A stretch of 64,000 nucleotides of DNA from Phytomonas francai (lineage: Eukaryota; Euglenozoa; Kinetoplastea; Trypanosomatida; Trypanosomatidae). A program made the translations under genes and the position numbers. The DNA lies in the NCBI GenBank assembly GCA_001766655.1, contig MJCC01000013.1, positions 2,952 to 66,951 on the forward strand, given 5' to 3'. Shown here piece after piece: positions 9,201-17,990 of this stretch. The notes beneath the pieces were generated by a model. The model made no database searches and was not told the DNA's origin. It was given only the letters and a program-made list of their open reading frames with translations. Every line of letters starts with the position of its first letter. Positions within the stretch are counted from its first letter, which is position 1.

Positions 9201-11131
9201 CAAGCTTACACATATTTCATCGGGTTTGTCCATCCATGACCTCCGATAAGGCGGCTTCAATCTTCTTATTTAGCAAGAGCCTCCATGACGGGGCCAGGGA
9301 GAAGGCCGCCATTGTGATTCAACGAAACTGGCGTATGAAACTGGCGAAGGATGATGCATTGAACCGTAAGCACATTCGTGAGATCCAAGAGCGAAAACTG
9401 GAAGAAATACGTGTTCTGCGTATGAATCCGCAAATGCAAGCGAAAAAAGACTTGTATGCGCTTCTGATTACGCTTCATCACGTAGCATGCCCTGCGTTGT
9501 TACCGATAACATATGAAACTACGGGTTTGGAGGAAGTCCTCTATAAACAAGGCTATAGAGTAGAACATCTAGCTGATCCGACAGCTATGCAATTAATGGA
9601 GGCTATCTCACAGCTCGACCCCTCCAACTCGAACTTCGTCTACATAAGCGGGTACGGCGGCCAGATGGATGTGAGACAACCTCACCTAGTAGATTTACGT
9701 GTCCTGCAGATCAAGGTTGAAGAAGAGGCTTCAAGAGCCGCAATCGAGAGTGAGGAGGGCGAAGCCTTCCGCTCATTGATGTTGCAAGCCAAAGAAGAAA
9801 AGGCAAACATCAAGCCTCTTAGAAAACCCAAAAAGGAAAAAGCTGCAAGAGTATTCAAAAAAAAAAATAACACTGAGGAGCTGGAGATAGCTCAGCAGCA
9901 AGCCATTAGGTTTCAGGCTGCTCAGGCCGACCTCGAACAAGAGTATATTTCTGAATATAATGCGCTTGTCGCTGAGTATGAGATGGGGTTTCAAACGATT
10001 GCCCGTGCAGTAAGCCAAGCAATTGCCATGACCCAAAAGCACGAGCGAAAATTTAAGCTAGTGGACACACCTCAGAGTTATCTGCTTTCGTGTGAAAGTA
10101 TGTTCATTGAGCCGTATGCAAACACCTCAATCAATGTTGAAACTATTCTGAAAGCTGCCCTTCGCCAGTCATCTTTGCCAGGATTCCAGTGTATCGTCGC
10201 GATTGATCTTGAGCCAGTCATCCCATATTCCTGTGGCTTTACTTGCCTTGCCTGCAGTACGGGTCACATCCTTCGGATGCCATATAAGCCTCAACAGCGC
10301 CGTATCCTTTCATGGTCGTTAGTGAAGGCTTTTGACGGCCACGCGCCAAGGGTACCAGCTACCTCTATATACTCCATCCTTGCGGGTGGTATTGACACCA
10401 ACGACTCTCAGCGGGACTGGATGTCCTTTGCAAAATATATCATCGCAAAAATGAAGCCTACGTGCTCTACAGAAAAATACAATGCTTTGTGCCTCGAGCT
10501 TGCAAGGGAAGTTCCCTTCGTGGCGGAATTAATCCCAGTACGTGAGGTGTTGTTGACAGACAAAATCAAGGAGCGTGTGCGACGCGAGCGTGATTCTCAA
10601 CTTGTCACTACCCAACTCACTTTTGGTGTTGGCAGCACCAGAGTCCATGGGGATATGTTTCCCCTTTTTAAGCACATCTTGGACCGTGTTGTCATCTCTG
10701 ATATCACCCTTACGAATACTATTCATCTTATACTTTCAAACATGTCCCGAAACATAGATGGTGTGTTGCTTAGCGATATAGCTGTTAAAATTGAGGAATG
10801 TCGCCCGCCTGCATCAGATGGTCTCAATTTTTCCGTAAGAAAATCATCGCATGGGATTGAAGTTCGTTTCACCCTACAAAACTCGAAACAAAAACCTTCC
10901 TTAAATACTTGGCTTAGTAATATCACAGTGCGTAGCCTTAAATGGCAATTTCCAGTGGACCCACTATACGGGTATAATACGCTAGACGTGAGTTACGTGG
11001 AATACCTGTATACACTCAAAATAACCTGTTATTTAAGATTGTTCAGAAAATTGTTAAAACAATTCTACACTGACCCTCTGCCTAGTAATTTGGTTCGTTT
11101 CCTGAATGTCGAACTCTTGAAAACTAAGTAG
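6215..11131 (+). CDS. Large LamG/IQ protein with a degenerate caspase-like region
   Basis: This protein of 1638 residues starts at the ATG of 6215; a second in-frame ATG at 6278 is possible. In order it shows a concanavalin/LamG-like module at about 318-488 (YYFDGENSVMALPG ... LDLRFWSD), a second at about 541-713 (YFDGNLSMNMG ... GQIGHFYVSL), an IQ motif at about 1031-1045 (AAIVIQRNWRMKLA) that would bind calmodulin or a light chain, and a region from about 1079 resembling the caspase/metacaspase p20 fold. There the strand DLYALLITL is followed by a helix, then FVYISGYGG at 1141-1149 where active enzymes have SGHG. A charged coiled coil of about 120 residues (1160-1285) follows, then a hydrophobic strand with CSTG near 1347. 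The catalytic His is Tyr1147 and no DCCxSG-type motif is clear, so an active protease is unlikely. No signal peptide or membrane segment is seen. LamG-like modules are recognised by pattern only. Function unknown; scaffold or flagellar adaptor is inference. Confidence 0.85.
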   Translation: MVLIFALEQEDAAKREPTKSTMFHFVPYSQNVALSCSAEVDPPSEEDINKALLSTRVHDHPTFFVSPYDFCIGGTDGDGPILEKFYSDISVKVGKRENVTIISRGTQGDRYFEKLLLNVLDTIKITAEYAIQLVTDEIAKEKQMQRLLQLEGDGRNGMKELTKGASESIRSRTDVNREVLPISANLVKTLQSLKKTYPHNRGSGTHDNKNMNTFSSRSRYTLVSASHTTDLTPPCAKGSLLTPAAFITNPPVFHFTSHSCSMLSSRDRNVRRHSYLYSQQNRKSMLLLLDKLQAKGQNAPPEPLKGNGWGAFMVAYYFDGENSVMALPGVPNFKEIIRSFAVDFWMRTDCSASEGRRVLVQIMDGQIEDKGQLFQISLNCYEEMKESIRLFARDSANRVLEALVSLKDFPQVTSGTSFHHILFSIQSLDEGLIQCLIDGRSANVQILQQEHPIAFNTWPHRLFIGGFLNENNNPTSVFRGILLDLRFWSDSEARKLLLFWRLFADSSGKLIELTKTIPADHHESLLSLKQVEEPVPKSSPYFDGNLSMNMGTMSLWGELMQNWRLEISFRTDISTSIMSLVGVTDQKYKMQEFGIVLNAEPLFLKERFHFHEFNVTFFLVDAFGACCSALLRGSERQSLMDGEWHRLVWKCVDSESNKFLVSVDGVPQELLYVLREGPNRFVGFDNWICVGGHNVRNWKVKRPFVGQIGHFYVSLRGKIYTTLTMGEGPGAYVMQDHSGHQNHGLLIDPNTGSVRKNDVLWMPSMEKKLDDEKANNRKLDLVVYKNNRVSIAVVVFTCVFDAIGTPREAIEDTIHGKTYTPQVINDDGDAEGNPSNKNSWRVWRTIPDECFKSLDTIVQLEESFNAVLSSPNVKGHLMIVVRIGDCNVSLLHLCDPELPHNSVYDCNMLKWRYSYIVEGCRGRRELMLNRVVESVESVLMATTMKPNITSRLGPLNATPGVPLLSDDIVKAFVGKGKPWFLATILHSQLLNFKYGSSLHIFHRVCPSMTSDKAASIFLFSKSLHDGAREKAAIVIQRNWRMKLAKDDALNRKHIREIQERKLEEIRVLRMNPQMQAKKDLYALLITLHHVACPALLPITYETTGLEEVLYKQGYRVEHLADPTAMQLMEAISQLDPSNSNFVYISGYGGQMDVRQPHLVDLRVLQIKVEEEASRAAIESEEGEAFRSLMLQAKEEKANIKPLRKPKKEKAARVFKKKNNTEELEIAQQQAIRFQAAQADLEQEYISEYNALVAEYEMGFQTIARAVSQAIAMTQKHERKFKLVDTPQSYLLSCESMFIEPYANTSINVETILKAALRQSSLPGFQCIVAIDLEPVIPYSCGFTCLACSTGHILRMPYKPQQRRILSWSLVKAFDGHAPRVPATSIYSILAGGIDTNDSQRDWMSFAKYIIAKMKPTCSTEKYNALCLELAREVPFVAELIPVREVLLTDKIKERVRRERDSQLVTTQLTFGVGSTRVHGDMFPLFKHILDRVVISDITLTNTIHLILSNMSRNIDGVLLSDIAVKIEECRPPASDGLNFSVRKSSHGIEVRFTLQNSKQKPSLNTWLSNITVRSLKWQFPVDPLYGYNTLDVSYVEYLYTLKITCYLRLFRKLLKQFYTDPLPSNLVRFLNVELLKTK

Positions 11132-11520
11132 GGGTCTTATGTTTTTTTTTCCTAGAACTTGCTGTTACTTCCCTTTGTGGTCTCTGGGAGACGCAAAGAG
11201 TGGGATGGCCGCACTACCCTACCCATGCGTAGCAGGGGGACAGACTAGAAACTTTGAAAACTCGCAAACGTATTTTACTATGTAAATAGGCAAAGCTTTT
11301 AAGTACCTCCCATTTGTACTGTTTCTTGTTATTCCTCTATGTATACCACCCATGTTGACCAGTGAAGTTGATACCTGTTCCCCTCCAGTACTTTGGGAGT
11401 TTATTAATGACAAAACCTCTCACTAAGATACACCTTTGCTTACATCCTTCTCTACTCACCCTGGTTTGTTTAAGTACCATAGTATTCTTGGTTCTGTCGT
11501 CCCACTTTCTGTTATTAGAA
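11132..11520. other. Untranslated spacer
   Basis: It holds the 3' UTR of the large gene and the 5' UTR of the small basic protein. Pyrimidine-rich runs lie near 11,330-11,510. No gene, tRNA or repeat is seen. Confidence 0.5.
11501..11518 (+). promoter_or_regulatory. Candidate trans-splice acceptor
   Basis: A T/C-rich stretch (CCCACTTTCTGTTATTAG) ends two bases before the ATG at 11521. If used, almost the whole leader would be the spliced leader itself. Earlier AGs at about 11,473 and 11,482 are alternatives. Confidence 0.35.
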
Positions 11521-11892
11521 ATGAAGCTAGTTCGGCGCGCACGAAAAAGTATTCGGGAGCGACGCATGAAGGCGTGCATGAATGATCTAAACTCGAATCT
11601 TTCAAAAATTGAAATGCGCGTGTTTACTAAGCAGAAAAATGAACGAATAGCTAAACGTAAAGAGTGTGGCGTACCCGATTCGATCCCGATAAGTGTCTTG
11701 CAGGGCAGAATGACTCCAGAACTCTATTCAATTGAATGCCGCCTGCATGAAGAGGCTGGCCTACCGAGGCCTAAACCGTACCCTGAATATCATGTTGACG
11801 TCAGGAAAGCTAATGAGCATAAGCATTGTATTGGATTTGTAAGTTTTTCTACCATCGTAACTGCGGTTCGACGTATAAACAGCAAAGCATAA
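11521..11892 (+). CDS. Small basic protein of unknown function
   Basis: It has 123 residues if it starts at the ATG of 11521. The open frame extends back to a GTG at 11362 with another ATG at 11407, but that upstream part is pyrimidine-rich, hydrophobic in translation and contains the likely splice region. The N-terminal third is very basic (MKLVRRARKSIRERRMKA), then charged and Pro-rich (GLPRPKPYPEYHVDV). No zinc, RNA-binding or membrane motif is recognised. The basic N terminus could be a mitochondrial or nuclear signal, or the body of a small ribosome-associated protein. I do not recognise the family. Confidence 0.65.
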   Translation: MKLVRRARKSIRERRMKACMNDLNSNLSKIEMRVFTKQKNERIAKRKECGVPDSIPISVLQGRMTPELYSIECRLHEEAGLPRPKPYPEYHVDVRKANEHKHCIGFVSFSTIVTAVRRINSKA

Positions 11893-13075
11893 GCGCAAGA
11901 GGGGGGCTCACATAATCTCTCGGAATGCTCTCCAATCAAGTGAGAATATCAGCTTTTAGCCTTTTTGCTTTTTTTTTTTGCTTGGAAAAAGCGCTACGCG
12001 GTTCTATTGGGAATGATTCATGGACTTGAAGGAATACAAGCGTGCTTCAGCTTGTCATGACATCCCTTTAGCATTTTCTGCCTTTTTCATCAACAGTACC
12101 TCTTTATTGCTGCGTCCACAGGATCAAAGGCGATAGATCTTGTGAGGGAGAAGAAGAAAAACCAACTCTGCGAGACAGTTCTTATCACCATAAGGCAACG
12201 TAGGAAAATCTTGAGTGTAATGGGGTGAGTGCATACGATGCACTAAAACCCAAGATGAGATGACTTAACGTTTGGTATAATATTGAAATAGGATCAAGTT
12301 CTTGTGATTCATAAATTATGAATGATGCACCCACTTTACCTCATAATTATCATTCATGTCAATGCACATTTTATGCGTTGTCGCCGTGGAATTCAAGCCT
12401 CCCTCCTATCTCTAGGATAGTTGTCAAAATCAGCTTAAATTTTGGGTTTCCAGCATTTAAAAGCGTACGTCAACTGGAAATTTCCCATTTGGCGTAAACA
12501 ACAAGGTTTAGGACAATCACCCTGTTCGTAAGTCATCATTCCGGTGGTGCAGGCAGACTGTCTGGTGTGGTAAGGAGGAATAGTGTGCTTTGCATTCAAT
12601 ACAGTGGAGCATTCGTGGAGTGCCATCAGTAGTCTAAATAAGCGCTATTTTGTTCAGATTACCCACGTAATATTGGTACGATTTCGGAACCTACGTTTGT
12701 ATTCCATTTTATTATGGTATTGTGCTCCTGATTATTGCTTTGGGGTACTTTCCCTCTATTGGCATGCGTGAACAGGTACTAAAAAAAAAAGAATACTTTT
12801 TGGTGCATCTCGGAATGTGTGTAGGTTCACCACTATTAAAACGTTAGTTCAGACGTCTGAAAAGGTAATCCCTCACTCTTATATTCTGACGGTTAACTTT
12901 CCTTCGTCACGAGCTTCACGCTAATAGTCTCTATATGTCGGAGAGAAATAACGATGGCTTTTCTTCTGTTTCCTGGCGTGCATCCTTTAAATTATACCCA
13001 ATTGAGGTAGCAGTCGACATTTTTCCCTGGCTTAGTATTTAAGTAAGTAAGAAAGGTGTTTCTTTTCAAAAATAA
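11893..13075. other. Long untranslated spacer before JBP1
   Basis: The 1.18 kb stretch has no credible open frame; the longest are about 60 codons and start at non-ATG codons or lie on the minus strand. It contains T and A tracts and an A run near 12,780. No structured RNA gene was recognised. Confidence 0.5.
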
Positions 13076-15496
13076 ATGAAACCTGCGGTAAAAAAGGCAA
13101 AACTCGAAATATTTAAGTTTCCATCTAGCGATATAGCAAATATTAGTGAGGAATCGGAAAAGTCATACAGAGAATCCATCAAAGCTCATCCATTTCATGA
13201 CAACGCGTATAGTATTGCAGATATTTACGAAGATAGTGTATTTCGGGATGAAAAAGGCAATGTAATCGCCGTCTTGGTAAAGCGAGGACTGCCGGAGTAT
13301 GCGGCCAAGATGGCAGCCAATGTACTTCGTCCAGCGGCCACAAAAACATCTTTGCGATCCAACATTTATGGGGGAGCGTCACCCAATAGTGGAATTGCTG
13401 GTTATTTTGACTATCGCGGCTCGCCTACCGAGTTCAAGTGTCGGAAAACTGCCTTCACGTATGAAAATGAGGACCGATGGAAGGATGTCTTTCCAATGGT
13501 GGACTACGTCAGTCAGATCTATAAGCATATCATGCCAGATGAATGGGCAAAGCAAGATGCTGCTATCCCAGACATCACGCGTATCCACAACTCACCCTTC
13601 TCGACCTTGACGATTAATTCGCGGTTCCGCACGGCCTCCCACAGGGATACTGGGGACTTTGACGAGGGCTACGGCTGTCTTGCCTGCCTGGAGGGAAGTT
13701 TCACGGGTCTTGCCCTCACGCTCGACGAGTTTAAGGTGAATTTTGTCCTGCGCCCACTCGACGTCTTACTTTTCAATACCCATCACTTGCATTCGAATAC
13801 CGAGTCGGAGTCGACGCACGATAACTGGACCCGACTGACGTGCGTGTTCTACTACCGTAAAGTCCTTGGGGAGCCCGCGAGCTACGCCGAGTACCAGCGT
13901 CGCCTGCGGGCTGCCCTCGACTCAAAGTCTCCCGGGCCCCTGGCGGTCCGCGGCGTGGTGGTGAAGCCCAACGGCGACGCGGCGTGTGGGCCCGCGCCTG
14001 CGAATCCGCCGCGATTAACGCCATTTTGGCTCACCGGCGTCCTGCGCCGTCTGTGGCACGCGCGCGCGAAAGGCCTTTTGGTGCATCAGTGGCTATTGAA
14101 GACTGGGAATTTGGCAGATGAACTGCTCTTCGGGGAGTCGCTGTGCGTCGTGGATGGGATTCCAGAACGCCCTGAGGACGAGCTGGAGCGTGTGCAAACG
14201 TCGGATTCCTTTCTTAAAGCACCAGTGATGGGAGGGTTCAAGGAATGCGATTTTACTTTGCAAGTTGCCGCCTCGTCACAAAAGTATTTGGAAATATCTC
14301 AGCTTTCTGAGCTATTGAACCCAGAATTACTGGATATATGGGTGAAGGCACGAGATCATTGGTTAAGGTTGGTTAAGGAGGCATGGATGAAACTGAAGGC
14401 CCGCAATCCGGAGCGCACCGATTTCATTTGGAACAATTGTTCCGAAATGAATGCGGCCTTTTTTGATTTGTGTGAGGTTGCTAAACAGGTGATGCTGGGT
14501 CTTCTTGATGAAGATAGCGCGACAACGACGCAAGAGCAGTTTTTCTGGGCTCTTTACGCTGCGCACCTCAGTGTGGCCTGCAGGGATGAGCTGCAAATGC
14601 CAGAAGATGCGATGCCTGTGAAAAAACTTAATGTGAAGTTGAAGGACTTCCACTTTGGTGGAGCTCGCTACTTTAAAAATATGCCCATTGAGGAACAGAT
14701 GCGTAGACTCAAGCGGAAAGAGGAAATTGAAGCAGCACGACGTAATAGAGATGTATCCACAAAGCGCAAAAACTGGCTTTTGAATGATTCATTTGATTAC
14801 CAAACCGAGGACGCGCCTGTGGATTATGATAAGATGAAACAAATTTCACCTGAACTCAACGCCAGACGTGTCACTCAGGTCTCAGAAATTTCGTTGAAGC
14901 TCTTGGATAAAACAGGGATTGCGAAGATTCTTGTGGTTTTTCCGGCCCCCCAGACTTGCCACGAGAACGGGAAGCATTCTGTCGATCAAGAATTCCATGG
15001 AAGCTCTGAGTGGTCTCGACTTTTAGAGAACCCCGCTGCACAAAGAATAATGATGCTTTCCGGAAAAACTAAGAATGCATTGCCAGAAGCTGTTTCCAAT
15101 GGTAAACTACGCATTAAGTTTGCATTTCAGGGCAATGAACCCGCGGAGTCATTTGATTTTATCGTCCTGCAGCACGTGTTGACCACGATGGATGACAAGG
15201 TGGCCAAGGAGTATGTTGCTGGTATGGTACAAAAGACAAAGGGCTGTATTCTGTTAGAAGAAACAGACTTGTTCTGTCGGCGTCACTACGTACTTAAAAA
15301 AGAGATACGGGAAAGGTACCAGCCTGTCGCTATGGCCTGCTTTCAAAAGCTTCATTACATCAAGTACGGCGTCAATAGAGCGGTCATTCGTACGAAACTT
15401 CAGCTACAGAACCTATTTCCCGATGTCGTTGTTCGATACAAAATTCAAGGCTCGCCATTGAACACGACACTTCTGATGATTCCTGGCACACTGTAG
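13076..15496 (+). CDS. JBP1: JBP1, J-binding protein and thymidine hydroxylase
   Basis: This 806-residue protein matches kinetoplastid JBP1 in length (about 810-840 in relatives). JBP1 binds base J (glucosylated hydroxymethyluracil) in nuclear DNA and, as an Fe(II)/2-oxoglutarate dioxygenase of the TET/JBP family, hydroxylates thymidine as the first step of J synthesis. The iron triad is present: His189 and Asp191 in TASHRDTGDF, and His239 in HHLHSNTE. Arg253 in NWTRL is the likely 2-oxoglutarate ligand. The central third corresponds to the J-DNA-binding domain, with the acidic LLDEDSATTTQEQFFW stretch at its recognition helix. The C-terminal region (about 600-806) resembles a methyltransferase-like fold. 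About 13,860-14,010 is abruptly GC-rich (44 of 60 bases in 13,921-13,980 against 20 of 60 in 14,281-14,340). It encodes a Pro/Ala-rich linker between the catalytic and J-binding parts, likely the lineage-variable piece. Confidence 0.97.
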   Translation: MKPAVKKAKLEIFKFPSSDIANISEESEKSYRESIKAHPFHDNAYSIADIYEDSVFRDEKGNVIAVLVKRGLPEYAAKMAANVLRPAATKTSLRSNIYGGASPNSGIAGYFDYRGSPTEFKCRKTAFTYENEDRWKDVFPMVDYVSQIYKHIMPDEWAKQDAAIPDITRIHNSPFSTLTINSRFRTASHRDTGDFDEGYGCLACLEGSFTGLALTLDEFKVNFVLRPLDVLLFNTHHLHSNTESESTHDNWTRLTCVFYYRKVLGEPASYAEYQRRLRAALDSKSPGPLAVRGVVVKPNGDAACGPAPANPPRLTPFWLTGVLRRLWHARAKGLLVHQWLLKTGNLADELLFGESLCVVDGIPERPEDELERVQTSDSFLKAPVMGGFKECDFTLQVAASSQKYLEISQLSELLNPELLDIWVKARDHWLRLVKEAWMKLKARNPERTDFIWNNCSEMNAAFFDLCEVAKQVMLGLLDEDSATTTQEQFFWALYAAHLSVACRDELQMPEDAMPVKKLNVKLKDFHFGGARYFKNMPIEEQMRRLKRKEEIEAARRNRDVSTKRKNWLLNDSFDYQTEDAPVDYDKMKQISPELNARRVTQVSEISLKLLDKTGIAKILVVFPAPQTCHENGKHSVDQEFHGSSEWSRLLENPAAQRIMMLSGKTKNALPEAVSNGKLRIKFAFQGNEPAESFDFIVLQHVLTTMDDKVAKEYVAGMVQKTKGCILLEETDLFCRRHYVLKKEIRERYQPVAMACFQKLHYIKYGVNRAVIRTKLQLQNLFPDVVVRYKIQGSPLNTTLLMIPGTL

Positions 15497-15499
15497 ATT

Positions 15500-15502
<3 letters not shown>

Positions 15503-15544
<42 letters not shown>
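15503..15544. repeat. (GT)21 microsatellite
   Basis: Twenty-one uninterrupted GT units begin seven bases after the JBP1 stop codon, followed by an imperfect GTATGTGTG tail. It lies in the JBP1 3' UTR and is likely length-variable between strains. Confidence 0.95.
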
Positions 15545-15551
<7 letters not shown>

Positions 15552-16426
15552 GGAGGGTGTGTATCGTTTCATCTGAAATGCATATTTATAGAAGCAATAA
15601 GTTTTGTATATTTCTTTTTCCTCCTCCATAGATAGACTCTCAAGTAATCAACGCGACGTACACTCCCGTTCTTGTATTATCTTTGATTCATAAATTCGCG
15701 TGAATTCGTCGCAACTGGGTAAAAAAAAAAAAACGCGCGGGAAACCAATCTCTTTTCGAATCTTCGAAAGAATAAGGTCAGGGGATTCGGGTCGGAGGGA
15801 TATATTCGCATTAATTAATTGACGTCATTGAGTATCCCAATGTTGTTCATGATCTCTACCGAACGTGCGAACAGTCGAAGCCTATAAATCAAAAATGACG
15901 TAGTGATAAAGAAAATATTGTGTTTTGACTTATTGTATATTCAACAAGTGTATTATACGGTAGCGGCCTATCTGCCAATAAAGTATATTCATGGTGCAAT
16001 TCTTTTGACGCAGAACCTAGCACAAGATTATAGGTGCACGCATAATTTGGTAGCGTATTGACCAAAGAGGTGTGCCTTTTACAGTAGTTTGCGTCTCACA
16101 TAAGTATCGTTGTTGAAGTTTACTGTACTATAATTTTTTTGCGGCCAAAACTCAAGTAATTCATACTATATTTATTTCATTTTCATTACTTTTTGTCTTA
16201 TATATTCATTTTGATTAAGCTCCTCTTCTCTATCTTTGAATAAGACTTCTCTAATCATATATTTTGCATTTAACGATTCCTATTAACATTAACCACAAAT
16301 CTGTATATTTGCGGTATCATTCCGCTGCTCTATCAATCAATTTCAAGTGTGTGTGCAGTTCAAAACACTCAAAACCTTCCCTCGTTACCTGTCATGATAC
16401 TACACTCGCCATTCAGCACGAAGGAC

Positions 16427-16443
16427 ACTTTTTGTACCCACAG
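16427..16443 (+). promoter_or_regulatory. Likely trans-splice acceptor, first rhodanese
   Basis: A T/C-rich stretch ending in CCCACAG (AG at 16442-16443) lies 25 bases before the ATG at 16468. It excludes the longer open frame that begins at a TTG at 16264. Confidence 0.5.
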
Positions 16444-16467
16444 TTTCTTTTTATTAATATATGCATA

Positions 16468-16887
16468 ATGTTTCGACAATGTCTTAGTTACCTTAACCAT
16501 ATATCCCTAAAACAAGTCATGGGAATAGTGCACGCCAAGCAAGCCGGGGATCCCCTCAACAAGGCAACAATGCTGGTTGATGTTAGATCCACCGCGGAAG
16601 TTGCTCAAACAGGCATGATACCAACAGCCGTGAACATTCCCCTTTCAATCCTGCCTGACGTTCTAGACTATGATAGCAAAGATTTGACCGATAATGATTT
16701 TGAAGAAACGTATGGGATCAAGCGGCCCGTAAAGGGTGATTCCGTTCTGATTTTCTATTGTGCGCACGGCATACGGTCTGCAAGGGCAACTGAGATCGCG
16801 GAACAACTTGGTTTTAGCGGTGCTCTTAATTTTTCGGGAAGTTGGGCAGAGTGGTCGGGCGCTTTTAAAGCTGACAGTGGTGTGTAG
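16468..16887 (+). CDS. Single-domain rhodanese (sulfurtransferase), likely mitochondrial
   Basis: It has 139 residues from the ATG at 16468. The rhodanese fold is clear: LVDVRSTAEV at the first strand, then GMIPTAVNIPL, and the active-site loop CAHGIRS with Cys98 and the C-x4-R-S pattern that forms a persulfide intermediate. It ends with the GSWAEWSG-type final helix. Single-domain rhodaneses transfer sulfur between thiols and acceptors such as cyanide, thioredoxin or sulfur carriers. The N terminus MFRQCLSYLNHISLKQ is basic, lacks acidic residues and looks like a mitochondrial presequence. The next gene is a paralogue 300 bases downstream, so the pair is a tandem duplication. Confidence 0.9.
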   Translation: MFRQCLSYLNHISLKQVMGIVHAKQAGDPLNKATMLVDVRSTAEVAQTGMIPTAVNIPLSILPDVLDYDSKDLTDNDFEETYGIKRPVKGDSVLIFYCAHGIRSARATEIAEQLGFSGALNFSGSWAEWSGAFKADSGV

Positions 16888-17103
16888 TATGACTAAGAGC
16901 GAAGGGATACGGAGATGCACCGCCTTTGTTGCACTCTGGAAGAGTGCCAGGGCTTTGGGTTTATTTGACGTCATTCTGAATATCGACATCGCTTTTAGTT
17001 TTATTCCTATTGATTTCTCATTTTTTGTGCAAGATAAAATATTTACATATACTTTGATGCATTATCTTTTTCTTTGTGTCTTTCCTTTTCCAAATGCCCG
17101 AGG

Positions 17104-17124
17104 GCTCTTCTTTCTTTTTTCAAG
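17104..17124 (+). promoter_or_regulatory. Likely trans-splice acceptor, second rhodanese
   Basis: A stretch of C and T (CTCTTCTTTCTTTTTTCAAG) ends with AG at 17123-17124, 70 bases before the ATG at 17195. Confidence 0.55.
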
Positions 17125-17194
17125 CACAGTGCTTACATTTGTCTGTATCCATTCTCTGATATCACCAAAAGGCACCAAAAATCGACCTGAACCA

Positions 17195-17602
17195 ATGTCC
17201 CAGAGTTCATATAAAGCGCAGTTTGAGTATACACTTTCTTATGATGAGATTGAAGCAATTGTCAGGGCTAAAAAAAATGGAAATGCAACAGAGGTCATAA
17301 TTTTAGATGTGAGGGATGCTTACGAACGCAAGAGCAATGGTCATATCCCTTATTCCATAAACATACCTATACCCGAGATCAGAGATTTACAAAAAATGAG
17401 TAACTCAGCCTTTGCAAAGAAATACGGTGTAGGCAAACCCAAAAAAACTGACCCTATCGTAATTTATTGTAACAAGAGACAGCGTTCCACTTTTGTACAT
17501 GAACTTCTGAAAAATGACGGATACAAAGTGGTCACATACGTTCGGGAGGGCTTCGAAGGGTGGCAAAAGCACCAAAATGCGCAATTGGACGATGACCTTT
17601 AG
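17195..17602 (+). CDS. Second single-domain rhodanese, divergent paralogue
   Basis: It has 135 residues from the ATG at 17195. The open frame runs back to a GTG at 16760 inside the previous gene and has another ATG at 17057. The stretch between is a splice region, so 17195 is preferred. It shares the layout of its neighbour: ILDVRDAYERK, HIPYSINIPI, a KYG-x-x-KP turn before the active strand, then the loop CNKRQRS with Cys92 and C-x4-R-S kept. The loop is strongly basic where the neighbour has AHGI, so substrate choice probably differs. No mitochondrial-type N terminus is visible (MSQSSYKAQFEY), suggesting a different cell location. It arose by tandem duplication with later divergence. Confidence 0.88.
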   Translation: MSQSSYKAQFEYTLSYDEIEAIVRAKKNGNATEVIILDVRDAYERKSNGHIPYSINIPIPEIRDLQKMSNSAFAKKYGVGKPKKTDPIVIYCNKRQRSTFVHELLKNDGYKVVTYVREGFEGWQKHQNAQLDDDL

Positions 17603-17990
17603 TTGTTTAAAAAGGGCTTCCTTCCAAGTTATATTTTATCGTCATTATTGTTTATTCTGAATGATTTTTAAAATTTTCCTTCTGTATGTAATCTAAACGT
17701 TACGCATAACAAGTGCTTTCTTAGTTTTATATTTGATCTGTTTAGTTTTTTTTGCCTAGCAGTGCCAAAATGTATAAAAGGAAATAAATTCCGAAGAAGA
17801 TATTCCAATTAGCATTTTATTTAATGATTTTCGCCGTCGCATCTAGATCTCTTTTGCGCACACACTGCTTCTGAATCAGGAAGTCTTTTTCTGCTCTACC
17901 CTTTCTTTCTCTCTGGTTGTATTTTGAAACATTAATTGTTTTTCCACTTTAAAGTAAAATTTCTCATATAGAGCTACAAGAATTGTACAA
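17603..17990. other. Untranslated spacer
   Basis: AT-rich UTR sequence with T tracts, including a T/C-rich run at about 17,885-17,915 that probably directs splicing of the J-protein. Nothing else is seen. Confidence 0.5.

Larger units (their letters stand above)
15497..16467. other. Spacer with GT microsatellite
   Basis: It contains the JBP1 3' UTR, the GT repeat, an A run near 15,721 and AT-rich DNA. No credible gene lies before the rhodanese start. The frame open from the TTG at 16264 belongs to the 5' UTR. Confidence 0.5.
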
